Shown here: piece after piece, positions 16,750 to 29,200 of the stretch
Numbering within the stretch: position 1 is the first letter of the stretch
Layout: the number at the start of each line of letters is the position of its first letter
Source: Rheinheimera tangshanensis
GTDB taxonomy: Bacteria; Pseudomonadota; Gammaproteobacteria; Enterobacterales; Alteromonadaceae
Length of the DNA stretch: 64,000 bases
Reading direction: 5' to 3'
NCBI RefSeq assembly: GCF_014645135.1
Contig: NZ_BMLH01000008.1
Span: forward strand, 62,001-126,000
Notes under the pieces: generated by a model
Told to the model about the DNA's origin: nothing
Database searches by the model: none
Seen by the model: the letters and a program-made list of their open reading frames with translations, nothing else
Translations under genes and position numbers: made by a program

Positions 16750-19700
16750 TCACTTCACTGTATTCAAAACACCTTGTTGTGCTGTGTTCCGCCGAAATTT
16801 ACTTAACGCCAGATATACAGCTGGAGTGCTGTACAAGGTCAGCAGCTGACTAACCAGCAAACCGCCCACTATAGTGATACCTAAAGGCTGGCGTAGTTCT
16901 GAACCTTCGCCCATACCAAATAGCAAGGGCACAGCGCCTAACAAAGCCGCAAAGTTGGTCATTAAGATAGGTCGCAAACGTTGTGCTGCCGCCAAAGCGA
17001 CCGCCTCTTGGGGTGATAAACCCAGATCCCGTTCGGCATGTAAGGCAAAATCGACCAGTAAAATGGCGTTTTTCATCACTATACCAATCAGCAAAAACAG
17101 CCCCAACAAAGCAATCAGGTTAAAGTCGGTATTGCTGACATAGAGCGCCAGCAAAGCGCCCAAACCAGCGCAAGGTAAAGTCGATAAGATAGTGATCGGC
17201 TGAATAGTGCTTTCATACAACACCCCAAGCAGCAGGTACACAGTAAAGATCACGCCAATAATCAACCACAACTGATCGCCGGTTTTAAACATGGCATTAC
17301 GTTGATCTTCCCCATTGATGGTGTAAATGCCACTGGGCACCATGGCCCGCGCCAATACCTGGTCAATGGCAGCGGAGGCTTGCTGCAAAGTAACACCAGG
17401 TGCCAGGCCATACCCTATACCGACAGAGGCAAACTGACCATCGCGGCGGATACGGTCATTGGCCAGACTGTACTGATAACTGGCAATACTGGATAAAGGC
17501 ACTCTGTTACCGTCGGCCGTCACCAGCTGCAGTTGCTTTAATACTTCAGGCTGAGCGGTATAACCTGGTGTCAGTTCCATCACCACACGGTATTGGTTCA
17601 TCTCATCATATAAAGTCGCCACCTGCCGCTGGGAGAAAGAGTTATTCAGCAAAGTAGCAATAGTGCGCATATCCACACCTAAACGCTGTGCAGCTTCACG
17701 GTCTATCGTCAATGAAACTTGTTGTGCATCTTCGCCGCTTGGCGTATCCACATCCACCAGCTCCGGTAGTTCCTGCATTTTTTCCGCGACTTGTTTGCTC
17801 CATTTGCGCAACAACTGCAAATCACCGGAGAGCATCAACAGCTCATAATCACTGCGGCCAAAGGGCGATGACAAGCGGATATCCTGATCGACATTCAAGA
17901 ACACCATGCCACCCGGAACTTTCGGGGCTGTAGCGCGAATACGATCGACCACTTGCTGAGCTGATATTTTGCGCTCCGCCAGAGGTTTTAACCGTACCCG
18001 CATCCAGCTGTTACTTATGCCCATATCGCCACCGCTGGACCCCGTCACATCAGCGATGGCCGGGTCTTTTAATAAATGCTGACGGAAGGCTTCAATTTTT
18101 GGCTGCATGATTTGAAAGGAAAACCCATCATCACCACGCACAAAACCATTCAGCTGGCCAGTATCCTGATCCGGCAGTAAACCTGTAGGCACTTTGGTGT
18201 ATAACCAGGCATTAGCAGCGAATAACAAGACTAAAGCGGCCAGCAACCAGCGGTAATGACTTAAGCTCCAGCTCACGCTCTGGTGATATTTCTGCTGAAA
18301 CTTCTCAAAGCCGCCGATCTTTGTCTCGCCAGGCTTTTTGCTTTTCAACAGCAGGGCAGACAGACTTGGCGTTAAGGTCAGCGAAATCAGCAGACTGATA
18401 GTCATAGCAGCAGCCAGCGTGATGGAAAACTCCCGGAATAAACGCTCGACCAAGCCGCCCATAAACAAAATTGACAGGAAAATCACCACTAACGCCAGGT
18501 TCATCGCCAGCAAAGTAAAACCAACTTCAGACGCGCCTTGTCGCGCTGCTTGCAAAGGCGTTAATCCCCGTTCTATATGACGTTTTATATTTTCGACTAC
18601 GACAATAGCGTCATCCACCACTAAACCTGTGGCGACAATCAGCGCCATCACCGACAAATTATTCAACGAAAAATCACAGAGATACATCACAGTAAAAGAG
18701 CCAACCAAAGACACAGGAATGGCCAGACTTGGGATCAAGGCACTGCGCAGGCTGCCTAAAAAAGCCCAGACAACCAGCACCACCAAAGCCACAGCAATCA
18801 ATAAACTGATTTGCGCTTCAGTTAAGGTCGCGCGGATCACCGGGCTGCGGTCCATCACTACAGCTAAATCCGCGCCAGCTGGTACCAAAGCTTGCAGTAG
18901 CGGCATTTGCTGGTAAATAGCGTCTATGGTTTCCACTATATTGGCGCCGGTGCGGCGACTGATCAGTAAAATCACCGCATTTTTATCGTTATGAAAACCT
19001 GCGCTGTAGCGGTTTTCTGTTGAGTCAGTGACTAATGCCACATCCGACAAGCGGATAGGCGCGCCATTGACGTATTTCACCACTAAATTCTGATAGTCCG
19101 ACGCCTGCCGCAACGTCTGGCTGGTCGCCAACTGCCAGCGCTGATCGCTGCTCTCCAATACACCCAGAGGTACGGCGGCGTTAGCGCCGCTGATCGCACT
19201 GCGCACCTCATCCAAAGCCACACCGTATTGTGTCAACATACCAGGGTTTAATTGCACCCGCACCGCAGGCAAAGAAGCCCCTGTCACTTCAACCTGACCT
19301 ACGCCAGTAATAGCAGCCAGTTTTTGCGCCAATACAGTAGAGGCCGCATCATATAGAGCACTGGAGGCCAAGTGCTCTGAGCTCAACGCCAGCGCCATGA
19401 CAGGAGCCTGTGACGGGTTAAATTTGCGGTAACTTGGATTGCCCGGCATACCGGATGGCAACTGACTGCGGGCCGCATTAATAGCGGCCTGTACTTCACG
19501 GGCTGCTTCGTCGACATTACGGTCTAAATCAAATTCCAGCCGTATTTGTGCAGAACCCTGATTGCTGCTGGAACTGATGCGGTTAATGCCGGCGATGCTG
19601 CCCAAAGCCCGCTCCAGCGGCGTGGCCACAGTGGCCGCCATACTTTCAGGGCTGGCACCAGGTAAACTGGCGGTGACCACTATCATTGGGAAATCGACCG

Positions 19701-19815
19701 CAGGCAAAGGCGACACAGGCAATAAACGCCAGCACAACATGCCCAGCAACAAAATCGCGGTGGCAATTAAACCACTGGCGACGGGGCGCTGAATAAAGGG
19801 TTTAGCTAAATTCAT
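16750..19815 (-). CDS. RND efflux permease, MdtC/MuxC type
   Basis: A 1021-residue inner-membrane RND transporter with the HAE1-family layout: '[39 protein letters not shown]' at the start, and two blocks of six helices separated by porter domains. The proton-relay aspartates are in '[21 protein letters not shown]'. It overlaps the preceding permease gene by 4 bp (ATGA). Tandem RND permeases with one adaptor are the MdtABC/MuxABC arrangement, where the two permeases form a mixed trimer. Substrates in that group include bile salts, novobiocin and similar compounds; specificity here cannot be read. No outer-membrane channel gene is adjacent. Confidence 0.92.
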   Translation of the reverse strand: MNLAKPFIQRPVASGLIATAILLLGMLCWRLLPVSPLPAVDFPMIVVTASLPGASPESMAATVATPLERALGSIAGINRISSSSNQGSAQIRLEFDLDRNVDEAAREVQAAINAARSQLPSGMPGNPSYRKFNPSQAPVMALALSSEHLASSALYDAASTVLAQKLAAITGVGQVEVTGASLPAVRVQLNPGMLTQYGVALDEVRSAISGANAAVPLGVLESSDQRWQLATSQTLRQASDYQNLVVKYVNGAPIRLSDVALVTDSTENRYSAGFHNDKNAVILLISRRTGANIVETIDAIYQQMPLLQALVPAGADLAVVMDRSPVIRATLTEAQISLLIAVALVVLVVWAFLGSLRSALIPSLAIPVSLVGSFTVMYLCDFSLNNLSVMALIVATGLVVDDAIVVVENIKRHIERGLTPLQAARQGASEVGFTLLAMNLALVVIFLSILFMGGLVERLFREFSITLAAAMTISLLISLTLTPSLSALLLKSKKPGETKIGGFEKFQQKYHQSVSWSLSHYRWLLAALVLLFAANAWLYTKVPTGLLPDQDTGQLNGFVRGDDGFSFQIMQPKIEAFRQHLLKDPAIADVTGSSGGDMGISNSWMRVRLKPLAERKISAQQVVDRIRATAPKVPGGMVFLNVDQDIRLSSPFGRSDYELLMLSGDLQLLRKWSKQVAEKMQELPELVDVDTPSGEDAQQVSLTIDREAAQRLGVDMRTIATLLNNSFSQRQVATLYDEMNQYRVVMELTPGYTAQPEVLKQLQLVTADGNRVPLSSIASYQYSLANDRIRRDGQFASVGIGYGLAPGVTLQQASAAIDQVLARAMVPSGIYTINGEDQRNAMFKTGDQLWLIIGVIFTVYLLLGVLYESTIQPITILSTLPCAGLGALLALYVSNTDFNLIALLGLFLLIGIVMKNAILLVDFALHAERDLGLSPQEAVALAAAQRLRPILMTNFAALLGAVPLLFGMGEGSELRQPLGITIVGGLLVSQLLTLYSTPAVYLALSKFRRNTAQQGVLNTVK

Positions 19816-22800
19816 AGCGCTTTTGCCTCAGCTTCAGGTAAGTGTTCTTGACGACCTTCTTTGCTACTAAAATAACGGTCAAACCACAGATACACCACTG
19901 GCGTGGTAAACAGTGTCAGCACCTGACTAACCAATAAACCACCCACCATCACCAAACCTAAAGGCTGGCGCAATTCAGCACCTGAGCCGCTGGCCAGTAA
20001 CAATGGAATAGCACCAAACAGCGCTGCTAAAGTCGTCATTAAAATAGGCCGGAACCGCATTAACGCCGCCTGATAAATAGCTTCAGTCGGCGATAAGCCC
20101 TGATGGCGCTGCGCTTCCAGTGCAAAGTCGACCATCATAATGCCGTTTTTCTTCACTAAACCTATCAGCAACACTATGCCGATGACAGCGATCAAATCCA
20201 AAGGCTGACCCGCAATTAACAGCGCCAATAAAGCACCGACAGTAGCTGAAGGTAAAGTCGACAATATGGTGACCGGATGAATTAAGCTTTCATACAAAAT
20301 ACCCAGCACTATATACATGGTGATCACCGCCGCCAGCACCAGCCAGAGCGTATTGCTCAAAGAGGCTCTGAACGCTTCAGCAGCACCCTGAAAGGTCAGT
20401 TCCATTTCAGCTGGTAATTGCAATTGCTGCTGTACTTCTTCGATGGCTGCTACAGCCTCACCCAGCGAATAACCTTCAGCCAGGTTAAAAGACAAAGTGA
20501 CAGAAGGGAACTGGCCCTGATGGTTAATCAATAACTTGGCAGGTCGTTGTGTCACTTTCGCCACAGCAGACAGCGGCACAGGCGTACCTGAGCTGGTGCT
20601 GATATAAAGCTTATTCAGCGCATCCACACCATTGATCTGATCCGGGTCTACCTCCAGAATCACCCGGTACTGATTAGCCTGAGTAAATAAGGTGGTGATC
20701 TGGCGCTGGCTATAAGCACTTTGCAGCACAGTACTGATTTGCGACACATTAATACCTAAACGTGCTGCGGCAGTGCGGTCAATATCGATATAGGCCTGCA
20801 AGCCCTGTTGCTGCAGGTCATGTGCCACTTCGGACAATTCAGGTCGTTGTTGCAAGGCTTCCACTAAAACGGGCAACCACTGGTTCAATACATCCTGATC
20901 CGGTGTGGTTAAGCTGAACTGGTATTGAGTGCGACTCACACGGTCTTCAATACTCAGTTCCTGCACCGGCTGGAACCAGCCTTTAATGCCAGGTACGGCC
21001 TGCACTTGCTGTTCCAGCTCGCGAATGACTTCCACAGCCGACAAATCACGTTCGCCATGTTGTTTCAGGTTGATCTGAATTCGGCCACTATTAATGCTGG
21101 TATTGCTGCCATCAACACCGATAAAAGACGATAAACTGCTGACGGATGGATGCTGCAAAATATTTTCCGCCAGTTCCTGCTGGCGCGATGCCATCGCCTG
21201 AAAAGAAATATCCTGTGGCGCTTCAGTCACCACCTGTATAACGCCACTGTCCTGCACCGGGAAAAAGCCTTTCGGCACCGCCAGATACAACAGCGCAGTT
21301 AAAGCCACTGTCGCCAACATACTGAACATGGCTAAAGTTTGGTGACGTAATACCCACTGTAAACCACGGCCATAAGAGGCAATAATGCGGTCCATCAAGC
21401 CATTTTGATCATGATGCTCTGGCAGCGTGGTTAATAAACGCGCGCACAGCATAGGGGTGAGCGTTAAAGATACCACCAGAGAAATCAGTATTGCCACAGC
21501 CAAAGTCACGGCAAACTCAAAGAATAAACGCCCTACTACATCCGCCATAAAAAGCAGAGGAATAAGCACGGCGATCAGCGAAAAGGTCAGGGAGATCAGC
21601 GTAAAACCAATTTCTTTGGCACCTTTCAGTGCAGCTTCCATTGGCGAAGCCCCTTCCTCACGGTGCCTTGCGACGTTTTCCAGCATAACGATAGCGTCAT
21701 CCACCACAAAACCTGTGGCTATGGTCAAGGCCATTAAGGTCAGGTTATTGACGGAGAAATCCAGCAACACCATCACAGCAAAAGTACCAATCAAAGATAA
21801 AGGCACGGCCAGACTAGGGATAATAGTGGCCGGAATAGTGCGCAGGAAGGCAAACGTCACTAACACCACCAGCACTATGGCGAATACCAGCTCTTTTTGT
21901 ACATCCCGCACTGAAGCACGAATACTGTGAGTCCGGTCCGTTAAGACTTCTACTTTCACAGCAGCAGGCATAGTGGCCGTTAGTTGCGGTAATAATTCCT
22001 GTACTCTGTCGGCCACATCAATCACATTGGCACCGGGCTGGCGCTGAATATTGACCAGCACAGCAGCTTTTTGGTTAGCCCATGCAGCGAGGAACCTGTC
22101 TTCAGCACCATTTTCAATTTTTGCCACGTCTTTTAAGCGCACAGGTGCGCCTTCACGGTAGGCAATAATTAACTCTTCGTATTCGTCGATACTGCGAATT
22201 TGGTCATTGGCTTCCAGCATAGTGGAGCGAAAGGCACCATCAAAACTGCCTTTGGGCTGATTGGTATTGGCTGCGCTGATAGCACTTCGCAGACTTTCGA
22301 CACTTAAATCCAGGCTGGCCAGAGCAGCCGGATTAGCTTTGACGCGAATGGCAGGGCGCTGACCACCGGCCAGGCTGACCATACCCACACCAGTCAGCTG
22401 AGCCAGCTTCTGTGCCATACGGGTATCCACTAAATCGTAAACAGCAGGCAAAGGCAGCGTGTCGGAGCTGACAGCTAAAGTCAGAATAGGTGCATCGGCC
22501 GGGTTTACTTTGCGATAGACCGGAGGCGTAGGTAAGTCGCTTGGTAACAAGGAGGAGGCTGTATTAATAGCGGCTTGAACCTCCTGCTCGGCCACACCCA
22601 TATCCACCACTAAGGCAAACTGCAACGTAATAACCGAAGCACCGGCCGAGCTATTGGACGACATTTGTTTCAGACCTGGTATCTGGCCTAAACGCCGCTC
22701 TAAAGGCGCTGTGACAGTGCGCGCCATAATGTCTGGGCTCGCACCAGGGTTAAAGCTAAACACCTGAATGATAGGGTAATCCACCTGAGGCAAGGCAGCC

Positions 22801-22904
22801 ACAGGCAGCAAACGCCAGCTTAAAAGGCCAGCGATTAAAATCGCCAACATTAATAACGAAGTGGCAACAGGGCGTAAAATAAAAGGCTTGGACAGGTTCA
22901 TCAT
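19812..22904 (-). CDS. RND efflux permease, MdtB/MuxB type
   Basis: A 1030-residue RND permease with the same layout as its neighbour: '[39 protein letters not shown]' at the N-terminus and the intramembrane Asp pair in '[21 protein letters not shown]'. Its start codon directly abuts the stop codon of the adaptor gene, and its end overlaps the second permease by 4 bp, so the three proteins are translationally coupled. It is probably the MdtB-like partner in a heteromeric pump. Confidence 0.92.
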   Translation of the reverse strand: MMNLSKPFILRPVATSLLMLAILIAGLLSWRLLPVAALPQVDYPIIQVFSFNPGASPDIMARTVTAPLERRLGQIPGLKQMSSNSSAGASVITLQFALVVDMGVAEQEVQAAINTASSLLPSDLPTPPVYRKVNPADAPILTLAVSSDTLPLPAVYDLVDTRMAQKLAQLTGVGMVSLAGGQRPAIRVKANPAALASLDLSVESLRSAISAANTNQPKGSFDGAFRSTMLEANDQIRSIDEYEELIIAYREGAPVRLKDVAKIENGAEDRFLAAWANQKAAVLVNIQRQPGANVIDVADRVQELLPQLTATMPAAVKVEVLTDRTHSIRASVRDVQKELVFAIVLVVLVTFAFLRTIPATIIPSLAVPLSLIGTFAVMVLLDFSVNNLTLMALTIATGFVVDDAIVMLENVARHREEGASPMEAALKGAKEIGFTLISLTFSLIAVLIPLLFMADVVGRLFFEFAVTLAVAILISLVVSLTLTPMLCARLLTTLPEHHDQNGLMDRIIASYGRGLQWVLRHQTLAMFSMLATVALTALLYLAVPKGFFPVQDSGVIQVVTEAPQDISFQAMASRQQELAENILQHPSVSSLSSFIGVDGSNTSINSGRIQINLKQHGERDLSAVEVIRELEQQVQAVPGIKGWFQPVQELSIEDRVSRTQYQFSLTTPDQDVLNQWLPVLVEALQQRPELSEVAHDLQQQGLQAYIDIDRTAAARLGINVSQISTVLQSAYSQRQITTLFTQANQYRVILEVDPDQINGVDALNKLYISTSSGTPVPLSAVAKVTQRPAKLLINHQGQFPSVTLSFNLAEGYSLGEAVAAIEEVQQQLQLPAEMELTFQGAAEAFRASLSNTLWLVLAAVITMYIVLGILYESLIHPVTILSTLPSATVGALLALLIAGQPLDLIAVIGIVLLIGLVKKNGIMMVDFALEAQRHQGLSPTEAIYQAALMRFRPILMTTLAALFGAIPLLLASGSGAELRQPLGLVMVGGLLVSQVLTLFTTPVVYLWFDRYFSSKEGRQEHLPEAEAKAL

Positions 22905-24122
22905 TTACCCCTTAGGCGCGTCCTGGATCACCTCAACTTCGCGGTCTGGTCTTAAACGGTCTAAGCCTTCCAGTACCACTTTATCCCCGGCTTTTAAGCC
23001 TTCTTCCACCGCCACTAAGCCGTTATCGACAGCACCTAACTTCAACAAACGGATTTGCGCTTTGTTGTTGTCATCGATCATATAAACATAAGTCCCTTGG
23101 GCACCGTATTGCACGGCATCCTGTGGAATAGTGACAGCGCCACTTTGTACTGCCACATTCAAGCGCACATTGACAAACTGATTCGGGAATAACTCTTCGT
23201 TCTGATTAGCAAATTCAGCTTTGAGCTTCAAAGTGCCTGTGGCTATATCAATCTGGTTATCTAAGGTGGTTAAGGTACCGCTGGTCAGCTGCATTTGTTC
23301 AGCTCTGTCCCAAGCCTCCACCGATAAGGCAGAGCCTGCACGAAAGGCACTGCGCACTTGCTGCAACTGAGTTTCAGGAATAGTAAAAACTACAGCTATA
23401 GGTGAGCTTTGAGTAATAGTGACCAGACCTTCGGCACTATTGGCCTGAATTAAATTGCCTGGGTCGACAGCTCGCAAACCTAAACGGCCACTGATAGGAG
23501 CTTTAATTTGGGTATAAGACAACTGCAAAGCAGCGGCATCAATAGCAGCCTGATTCGACTTAATAGCACCTTTGAGCTGACTGACTAGAGCTTGCTGCGC
23601 GTTCATTTGCTGTGCTGCTATCGTATTTTGCTCTTTGAGTTTGGCAAAACGCTCCAGGTCCTGTTCCGCACTTTTCAGCAGCGCTATATTTTGTTCTTTC
23701 TGACCCTGCGCCTGAGCCAACTCTACTTTGTAATCGGCCGGATCAATCTGAGCTAACAACTGACCAGCTTCAACTTTCTGACCTTCTTCGAAGAATACTT
23801 GCTGTAAAGGACCGGAAACCCGACTTTGCACCAGAACAGTGTTCAATGGCGTTACTGTACCTATGGCTTTAATCTGCACTTTTAAATCGGTGGAACCCGC
23901 TTCAATCACCCGCACAGGAACTGGCATAGCCCAGGGATTATTGGCCATAGCAGGACGTGCTCCTCCTGGTCTTTGCCCCGCTGGTCGTTGTCCCGGGCCA
24001 GGTTTGCCTGCAGCAGCTTGTCCTGCCCCAGCAGGTTCAGCACTTGGCCAAAACCAATACAGAGCGGCAGCAGCAACAGCCAGACTAACAGCTAAAACAA
24101 CAGGCTTTTTCAGCAAAGACAT
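22905..24122 (-). CDS. RND efflux periplasmic adaptor, MdtA/MuxA type
   Basis: A 405-residue membrane-fusion protein. An N-terminal anchor (residues 7-24, 'VVLAVSLAVAAAALYWFW') is followed by an unusual Gly/Pro/Ala-rich linker (about residues 30-58, repeating 'GQRP'). The lipoyl half-motif 'VLVQSRVSGPLQQVFFEEGQKVEAGQLLAQIDPADYK' comes next, then a coiled-coil hairpin (about 125-190) and 'ISGRLGLRAVDPGNLIQ'. This matches the MdtA family. It heads the adaptor-permease-permease operon. The flexible GP-rich linker is longer than in E. coli MdtA. Confidence 0.92.
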   Translation of the reverse strand: MSLLKKPVVLAVSLAVAAAALYWFWPSAEPAGAGQAAAGKPGPGQRPAGQRPGGARPAMANNPWAMPVPVRVIEAGSTDLKVQIKAIGTVTPLNTVLVQSRVSGPLQQVFFEEGQKVEAGQLLAQIDPADYKVELAQAQGQKEQNIALLKSAEQDLERFAKLKEQNTIAAQQMNAQQALVSQLKGAIKSNQAAIDAAALQLSYTQIKAPISGRLGLRAVDPGNLIQANSAEGLVTITQSSPIAVVFTIPETQLQQVRSAFRAGSALSVEAWDRAEQMQLTSGTLTTLDNQIDIATGTLKLKAEFANQNEELFPNQFVNVRLNVAVQSGAVTIPQDAVQYGAQGTYVYMIDDNNKAQIRLLKLGAVDNGLVAVEEGLKAGDKVVLEGLDRLRPDREVEVIQDAPKG

Positions 24123-24495
24123 AAGATAAATCCCTGTAACAAAAATTAAGTTCAGTAAAAACGGGCTTACTCTAATTCAGCCGCGAAAGCCCTGCAATGA
24201 AGCGAGTGTCAAGATTGAGTAAAGATGACATGACATTCGGTCAGATGTCTTTTTACAGCGACCAATAGCTTTATGTGCAATTACATACTGTTTATACAGC
24301 ACAAAGGATCAATGGAATGCGCTGATGAGCACAAGTGGAGCGTTCAGTCAGTAGCTACTGACATCTGAACTCAGTAAAGCTAAGCCTAACTCTGTGGTGG
24401 CTATCAGATTTGTGTTCAATGAAAGTGAACACTACTGACATAAGGTTGTCAGTCTGGACTGCTACTCTGACAGGGTCAAGTAAAAGGAGCGCATC
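24123..24495. promoter_or_regulatory. Divergent regulatory region, efflux operon / NTF2-WYL genes
   Basis: No gene was found here. Several short inverted repeats cluster near the NTF2-like start: GTTCA/TGAAC (24413-24429) and CTGACA / TGTCAG / CTGACA at 24435, 24447 and 24467. The last set could bind the WYL regulator encoded just downstream; this is inference. Confidence 0.4.
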
Positions 24496-24819
24496 ATGAC
24501 TGTGTTAGATACTGCAATTGATCGTTATTTTTCAGCGACTAACGAGCGAAATAATACATTGGCCGCTGAATGTTTTGACCCGGACGCCTCCGTCTTTGAT
24601 GAGGGCGAGCAATTAACCGGGCTAGAGTCAATTCAGCGCTGGCTGCAGCAAACTCAACAAAAGTATCAACCCATGATTCAGGTACTGACTGCAGAACGCA
24701 ACTATGGTGAAGTTTGGGTTAAGGCGAATGTATCTGGCCAGTTTCAGGGTAGCCCCATTCAACTGAACTATGTATTTGCCTTGCAGGATGGCAAAATCAG
24801 TCGGCTGATGATCCGTTAA
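24496..24819 (+). CDS. NTF2-like (SnoaL-like) protein
   Basis: A 107-residue protein preceded by AAAGGAG. It has the compact SnoaL/NTF2-like pattern: an N-terminal helix 'AIDRYFSATNERNNTLAAECFDPDASVFDEGEQLTGLESIQRWL', then antiparallel strands ending 'LNYVFALQDGKISRLMIR'. Members are small enzymes or ligand binders, and no substrate can be assigned. It lies 24 bp upstream of the WYL regulator and is probably co-transcribed with it. Confidence 0.8.
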   Translation: MTVLDTAIDRYFSATNERNNTLAAECFDPDASVFDEGEQLTGLESIQRWLQQTQQKYQPMIQVLTAERNYGEVWVKANVSGQFQGSPIQLNYVFALQDGKISRLMIR

Positions 24820-24843
24820 TTGCGCCAATACCAAGAGAAACAG

Positions 24844-25776
24844 ATGAATCGTGTAGACAGATTACTGGCGTTAATTTTGTATTTGCAAAGTCGCCGCACC
24901 TGTACAGCCGAAGCCATAGCAGAACATTTTGGTTTAAGTGTTCGTACTATTTACCGTGATATTGCTGCCTTAGGCGAAGCCGGAGTGCCTATTCTGGCTG
25001 AAGCAGGTATTGGCTATAGCCTGATGAAAGGTTATTTACTACCGCCAGTGAATTTTTCGGAACAAGAGGCCTATGCCTTGTCCACTGGCGTGATGCTGGC
25101 GCAGCGCATGACGACTCACAGCTATAACGAAAAAATGCAATCAGCTTTAGATAAAATCAAAGCTGTATTGCCCAATGAAGCCAAACAACGACTGGAGTTG
25201 TTAGCCAAAGGCATGGCCACTCCAACGACAGAGCATCCGCAACAGGCAGATTTGTCCGTATTACAACAAGCCATAGCCAGGAAACAACTGTTGAGCTTTG
25301 ATTATCAGAGTGCCAGCCAGACTCACAGCCAACGTGAAGTAGAGGCTGCAGGTTTAGTGTTTTATCTGGGCCGCTGGCACTTGATTGCCTGGTGCAGACT
25401 ACGACAGGATTTTCGTGATTTTCGCACTGACCGTATCCACAATCTGCAACTGCACAGCGAACAGTTTCAGGCCAGAACTGATTTTAACGCCAAGGACTTT
25501 TTACAAAATAGCACTCCGATCGCCCAACTGACAGCTCAAGTCAGGTTTATCCCTGCAGCAGCGGACATAGCCAGACGGGAATGGTGGCAAGGTATAACGG
25601 ACGAGCAACAGCATGATGAAGGGGTAGTGATGACGCTCAACTGCAGCGATTGGGGCTCTTTAGCCTGTTGGTTATTGTCCCTTGGCACAGCAGCGACAGC
25701 GCTTGCTCCTGATGAAATAAAACAGGAGCTATGCAGACAAAGCCAAGCTATTTTGGCTTTGTATCCGACAACTTAA
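24844..25776 (+). CDS. YafY-type HTH/WYL-domain transcriptional regulator
   Basis: About 310 residues from the ATG at 24844 (purine-rich AAGAGAAA upstream); a TTG eight codons earlier abuts the preceding stop and is less likely. The N-terminal HTH_11 domain is 'NRVDRLLALILYLQSRRTCTAEAIAEHFGLSVRTIYRDIAALGEAGVPI'. The WYL ligand-sensing domain is in the middle ('QLLSFDYQSAS', 'LVFYLGRWHLIAWCRLRQDFRDFRTDRI'). Such regulators bind DNA or nucleotides and often control their own operon. It converges on the response-regulator gene with a 4-bp overlap at the 3' ends. Confidence 0.9.
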   Translation: MNRVDRLLALILYLQSRRTCTAEAIAEHFGLSVRTIYRDIAALGEAGVPILAEAGIGYSLMKGYLLPPVNFSEQEAYALSTGVMLAQRMTTHSYNEKMQSALDKIKAVLPNEAKQRLELLAKGMATPTTEHPQQADLSVLQQAIARKQLLSFDYQSASQTHSQREVEAAGLVFYLGRWHLIAWCRLRQDFRDFRTDRIHNLQLHSEQFQARTDFNAKDFLQNSTPIAQLTAQVRFIPAAADIARREWWQGITDEQQHDEGVVMTLNCSDWGSLACWLLSLGTAATALAPDEIKQELCRQSQAILALYPTT

Positions 25777-26216
25777 CAGTTACTTTCTGCACCCAGTTGC
25801 TGCAGTAAACGGGCCTGTTGCAACAGTTTCACCTGAGTTTTGATCCTGTGTTTCAGGGTCACCGCATTCACAGGTTTGAGCACAAAATCAGCGCCACCGG
25901 CTTCCCAACATACAACCTCCTCTTCCTGACTCTGCATGCCAGTGACAAAAATTACCGGTATGTGGGCTAACTCAGGCTGTTGCTTTAATAAACGACAAGT
26001 CGCTACACCGTCCAGTTCCGGCATAACAACATCCAGCAGGATCAGATCCGGCGGGTTGCTTTGGCACAAACTTATCGCCTGAGCGCCGGATGTCGCCATA
26101 AAAATCTGGTAATCAGCATTAAGCATCTGATGAATGATTTGAATATTAACGGGCTGGTCGTCTACCACCAGAATTTTTATTTTATCCACACTGGGTGTTG
26201 AGATCGCACTCATCAA
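25773..26216 (-). CDS. Single-domain response regulator
   Basis: A 147-residue CheY-like receiver: 'KILVVDDQPVNIQIIHQML' (acidic pair), 'PDLILLDVVMPELDG' with the phospho-acceptor Asp at about 60, 'VIFVTGMQS' (Thr), and 'ADFVLKPV' (Lys). There is no output domain, so it is a phosphorelay shuttle or a protein-interaction regulator. Its start overlaps the hybrid kinase stop by 4 bp (ATGA), so it is translationally coupled to that kinase. Confidence 0.92.
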   Translation of the reverse strand: MMSAISTPSVDKIKILVVDDQPVNIQIIHQMLNADYQIFMATSGAQAISLCQSNPPDLILLDVVMPELDGVATCRLLKQQPELAHIPVIFVTGMQSQEEEVVCWEAGGADFVLKPVNAVTLKHRIKTQVKLLQQARLLQQLGAESNC

Positions 26217-29200
26217 TCACTGCCTTTTAATAACGTCTGATACTGCTCTGTGTAAAGTACGGCCTGCACAAAATTCAGTTGCTCTAGTGCAATTTCCAAT
26301 GGCCCCAGCCATTCAGGGTTGAGTTGCTGTAGTGCCTGTTTAAGCTGTGCAAACTGGTCCAGGGCACTCATATTAAAGCTTTGCAAAGAAGTTTGCAGCT
26401 CAACCAATAGAGCCTTAAGTTCAGCATCATCTGGCAAATCAGCCAGCTGCGTCTCAACTGTCGGCGCTGTTTCGGCCAGCAGTAAAGGCACAAAACGCAC
26501 AAATGCTTCGGCATCTTTAACAAACTTCGTTATGGCCATGGGTAAATCCAGGGCGGTTTTTTGTTTAATAGATTGCTCTATTGCCGCAGCAGGTTCAGAT
26601 AAACGCACAATACCCAAAGAACTGGCGGAGCCTTTTAACGAGTGGGCCAGCAAATACAACTCTTTTTCCGGCAAAGCCGCGCCAGCTTTAAGCTTGACCA
26701 AGGCGGCCTCGAGTTCTGCCACAAAAGACTTCAGCGTTTTATGATACACAGTCACCGAGTTACCCAGACGGTTTAACGCGGAATTTAGCTGTACCCCTTG
26801 CTGTAAAGCCTCATCAACCAAGGCTGAGCTCAGCAATGGCTGCTGCATACTTGCGACAGACCGACTGAGGTCGACCGGAGTTTTTGACCACTTCAGTATG
26901 GTTTGAACCAGCGTGTCAATAGCAAAAGGTTTCGCCACATGATCGTTCATGCCCGCATCCAGACAGGCTTGTTTATCCGATTGCATCGCATTTGCCGTCA
27001 TAGCCACTATCGGCAAAGTCAGCATAGCCGCTTTACTGCGGATACGGCGGGTGGTTTCATAACCATCCATATCCGGCATCTGAATATCCATCAACACCAA
27101 ATCGTATTTATCTGGCTGCTGTTCCAGCATAGCCAAAGCAAAAGTGCCACCTGGCGCTATGTCGACTAAAGCCCCTTCATGGCTCAATAACTCAGACGCC
27201 ACTATCTGGTTGGTCGGATTATCTTCCACCAGCAACAGTTGCAAACCATTCAGCCGACTTTGCCGTGGTGCCACATCCTGCAGCGCATTGGAAAACATCT
27301 GTTTACCAGCCAGCGCATCCAGCACAGCATCGAGCAAACGGCTAGGGGTGACAGGTTTGACAATAAAACCATTAAGCAAATGCTGACTTTGTTCCTCCTG
27401 CTGCTTTTGCGCCAGACATTCCCGGCCATGAGCTGTCACCATAATAACCAGCGGCATATCCGGCCCTTGCACTAACTCACGGATTTTCTCTGCGGTTTGC
27501 CAGCCATCTAATCCGGGCATTAACCAATCCAATAGCACCAGCTTGTAATTGTTGCTTTGTTGCAACAACTGCAATGCCTGTTCGCCACTACTGGCTAAAT
27601 CTACCTGACAGCCGTAATGGCGCATCACCTCAGATAAAATCTGCCGGGATTGCTGGTTGTCGTCTACCACCAGTACTGTTAAATCCTTAAGTAAGGATAA
27701 GTCCGACTTGGCAGCAGGTAAGTTCAGACAATTCAACCAGAGTTCAAACTCGAAACTACTGCCCTGTCCGAAGCAGCTCTCTACTGATAATTGTCCGCCC
27801 ATCAGCTCAACCAGGCCACGACTGATGGCCAGCCCCAGACCTGAACCGCCATAACGACGGCTAATGGACGACTCGGCCTGACTGAAACTCTGAAAAATCA
27901 GTGCAAGCTGCTGTTCAGTCATGCCTATACCAGTATCTTTGACTGTAAACTTCAACCGGACAGCATCGGCAGTGCGGGCTGTGACTCCGATGCTTACCAC
28001 TATTTCCCCTTGCTCAGTGAATTTGATGGCATTACCGGTCAGATTCAGCAGTACTTGCTTCAGTCTTAAACTATCTCCAACAACAAGTTGAGGTAAATCG
28101 TCGGCAAATTGATACAAGACCTCCACATCTTTACTGCCCAGATTGGCAGACAGAATGATCCCTATGTCTTCCATGAGCGCGGCCAGTTCAAAGCTGTGGC
28201 TATCCATTTCCAGCTTACCGGCTTCCACTTTCGAGAAGTCGAGAATATCGTTCAGAATAGCTAACAAGGATTTAGCGGCAATTTCTGTCTGACGAATATA
28301 ATCGTCTTGTCTTTTGGTTAAGCTGGTTTGTTGCACCAGTTGCAACATGCCCAGAATAGCATTCATCGGCGTACGGATTTCATGGCTCATATTGGCCAGA
28401 AAAGCCGACTTTGCGTCATTCGCTGTATCCGCCAACCGTCTGGCCTCGGCCAGCTCGCGCTCCCTCTTGTGTTGCTCAGAGCGATCACGGGCCACCAGAT
28501 AGAAGTAGTCTCGTTGTTCAAAACGGATCCAGGATAAATTCACCGATAAAGGAATTTGTACAGCTGTAGCGTCCTCAAACTGAGTTTCAAACTGCACACT
28601 GCGCTTTTTCTCCGAGCTTTGAGTCAGTTGCTGTAGTCGATCGCCTACTAATTGACCGACAAGCTTTGTTGGGCTCAATTCATCGGAACAGCAGGCTAAA
28701 GCCGCTGGATTTGCTTTAATGACTTGTGCACTATCACTCAACCAGAACACCAGATCCGGACTTTGTTCTGTCGACACTTTCGCCAAAGCAAGCTCAAACT
28801 CCAGCTCTTTTTGCACTGTTAAATCGCGGGCTATACCCAAATAACCTACCACCTGCTTTTGCTGATCCAGCAAAGCTGTTACCGCAAGCTGGACAGGAAA
28901 ACGGCTGCCATCTTTACGACTGTAAGTCCATTCTCTGGTATCTGTTTTCCCTTGTTTAGCCTTTTCGATAAAAACGCCAAAACCAGGCTCGACCTTGTAG
29001 CCAAGCTCCTTGGTCAGCAGCTCTGCATACTCAACAACTTCTCCTTGATCATGAAATACAGCAGGGCTATAACTACCAGCGAGCTCAGCTTCCTTATACT
29101 GCAACATAGCTTCAGCTGCCGGGTTAAAAGACGTGATACTGCCGTGTAAATCAGTCGTGATAATAGCGTAGTTGGCGTTACGCAGAATGCTGCGCTGCAA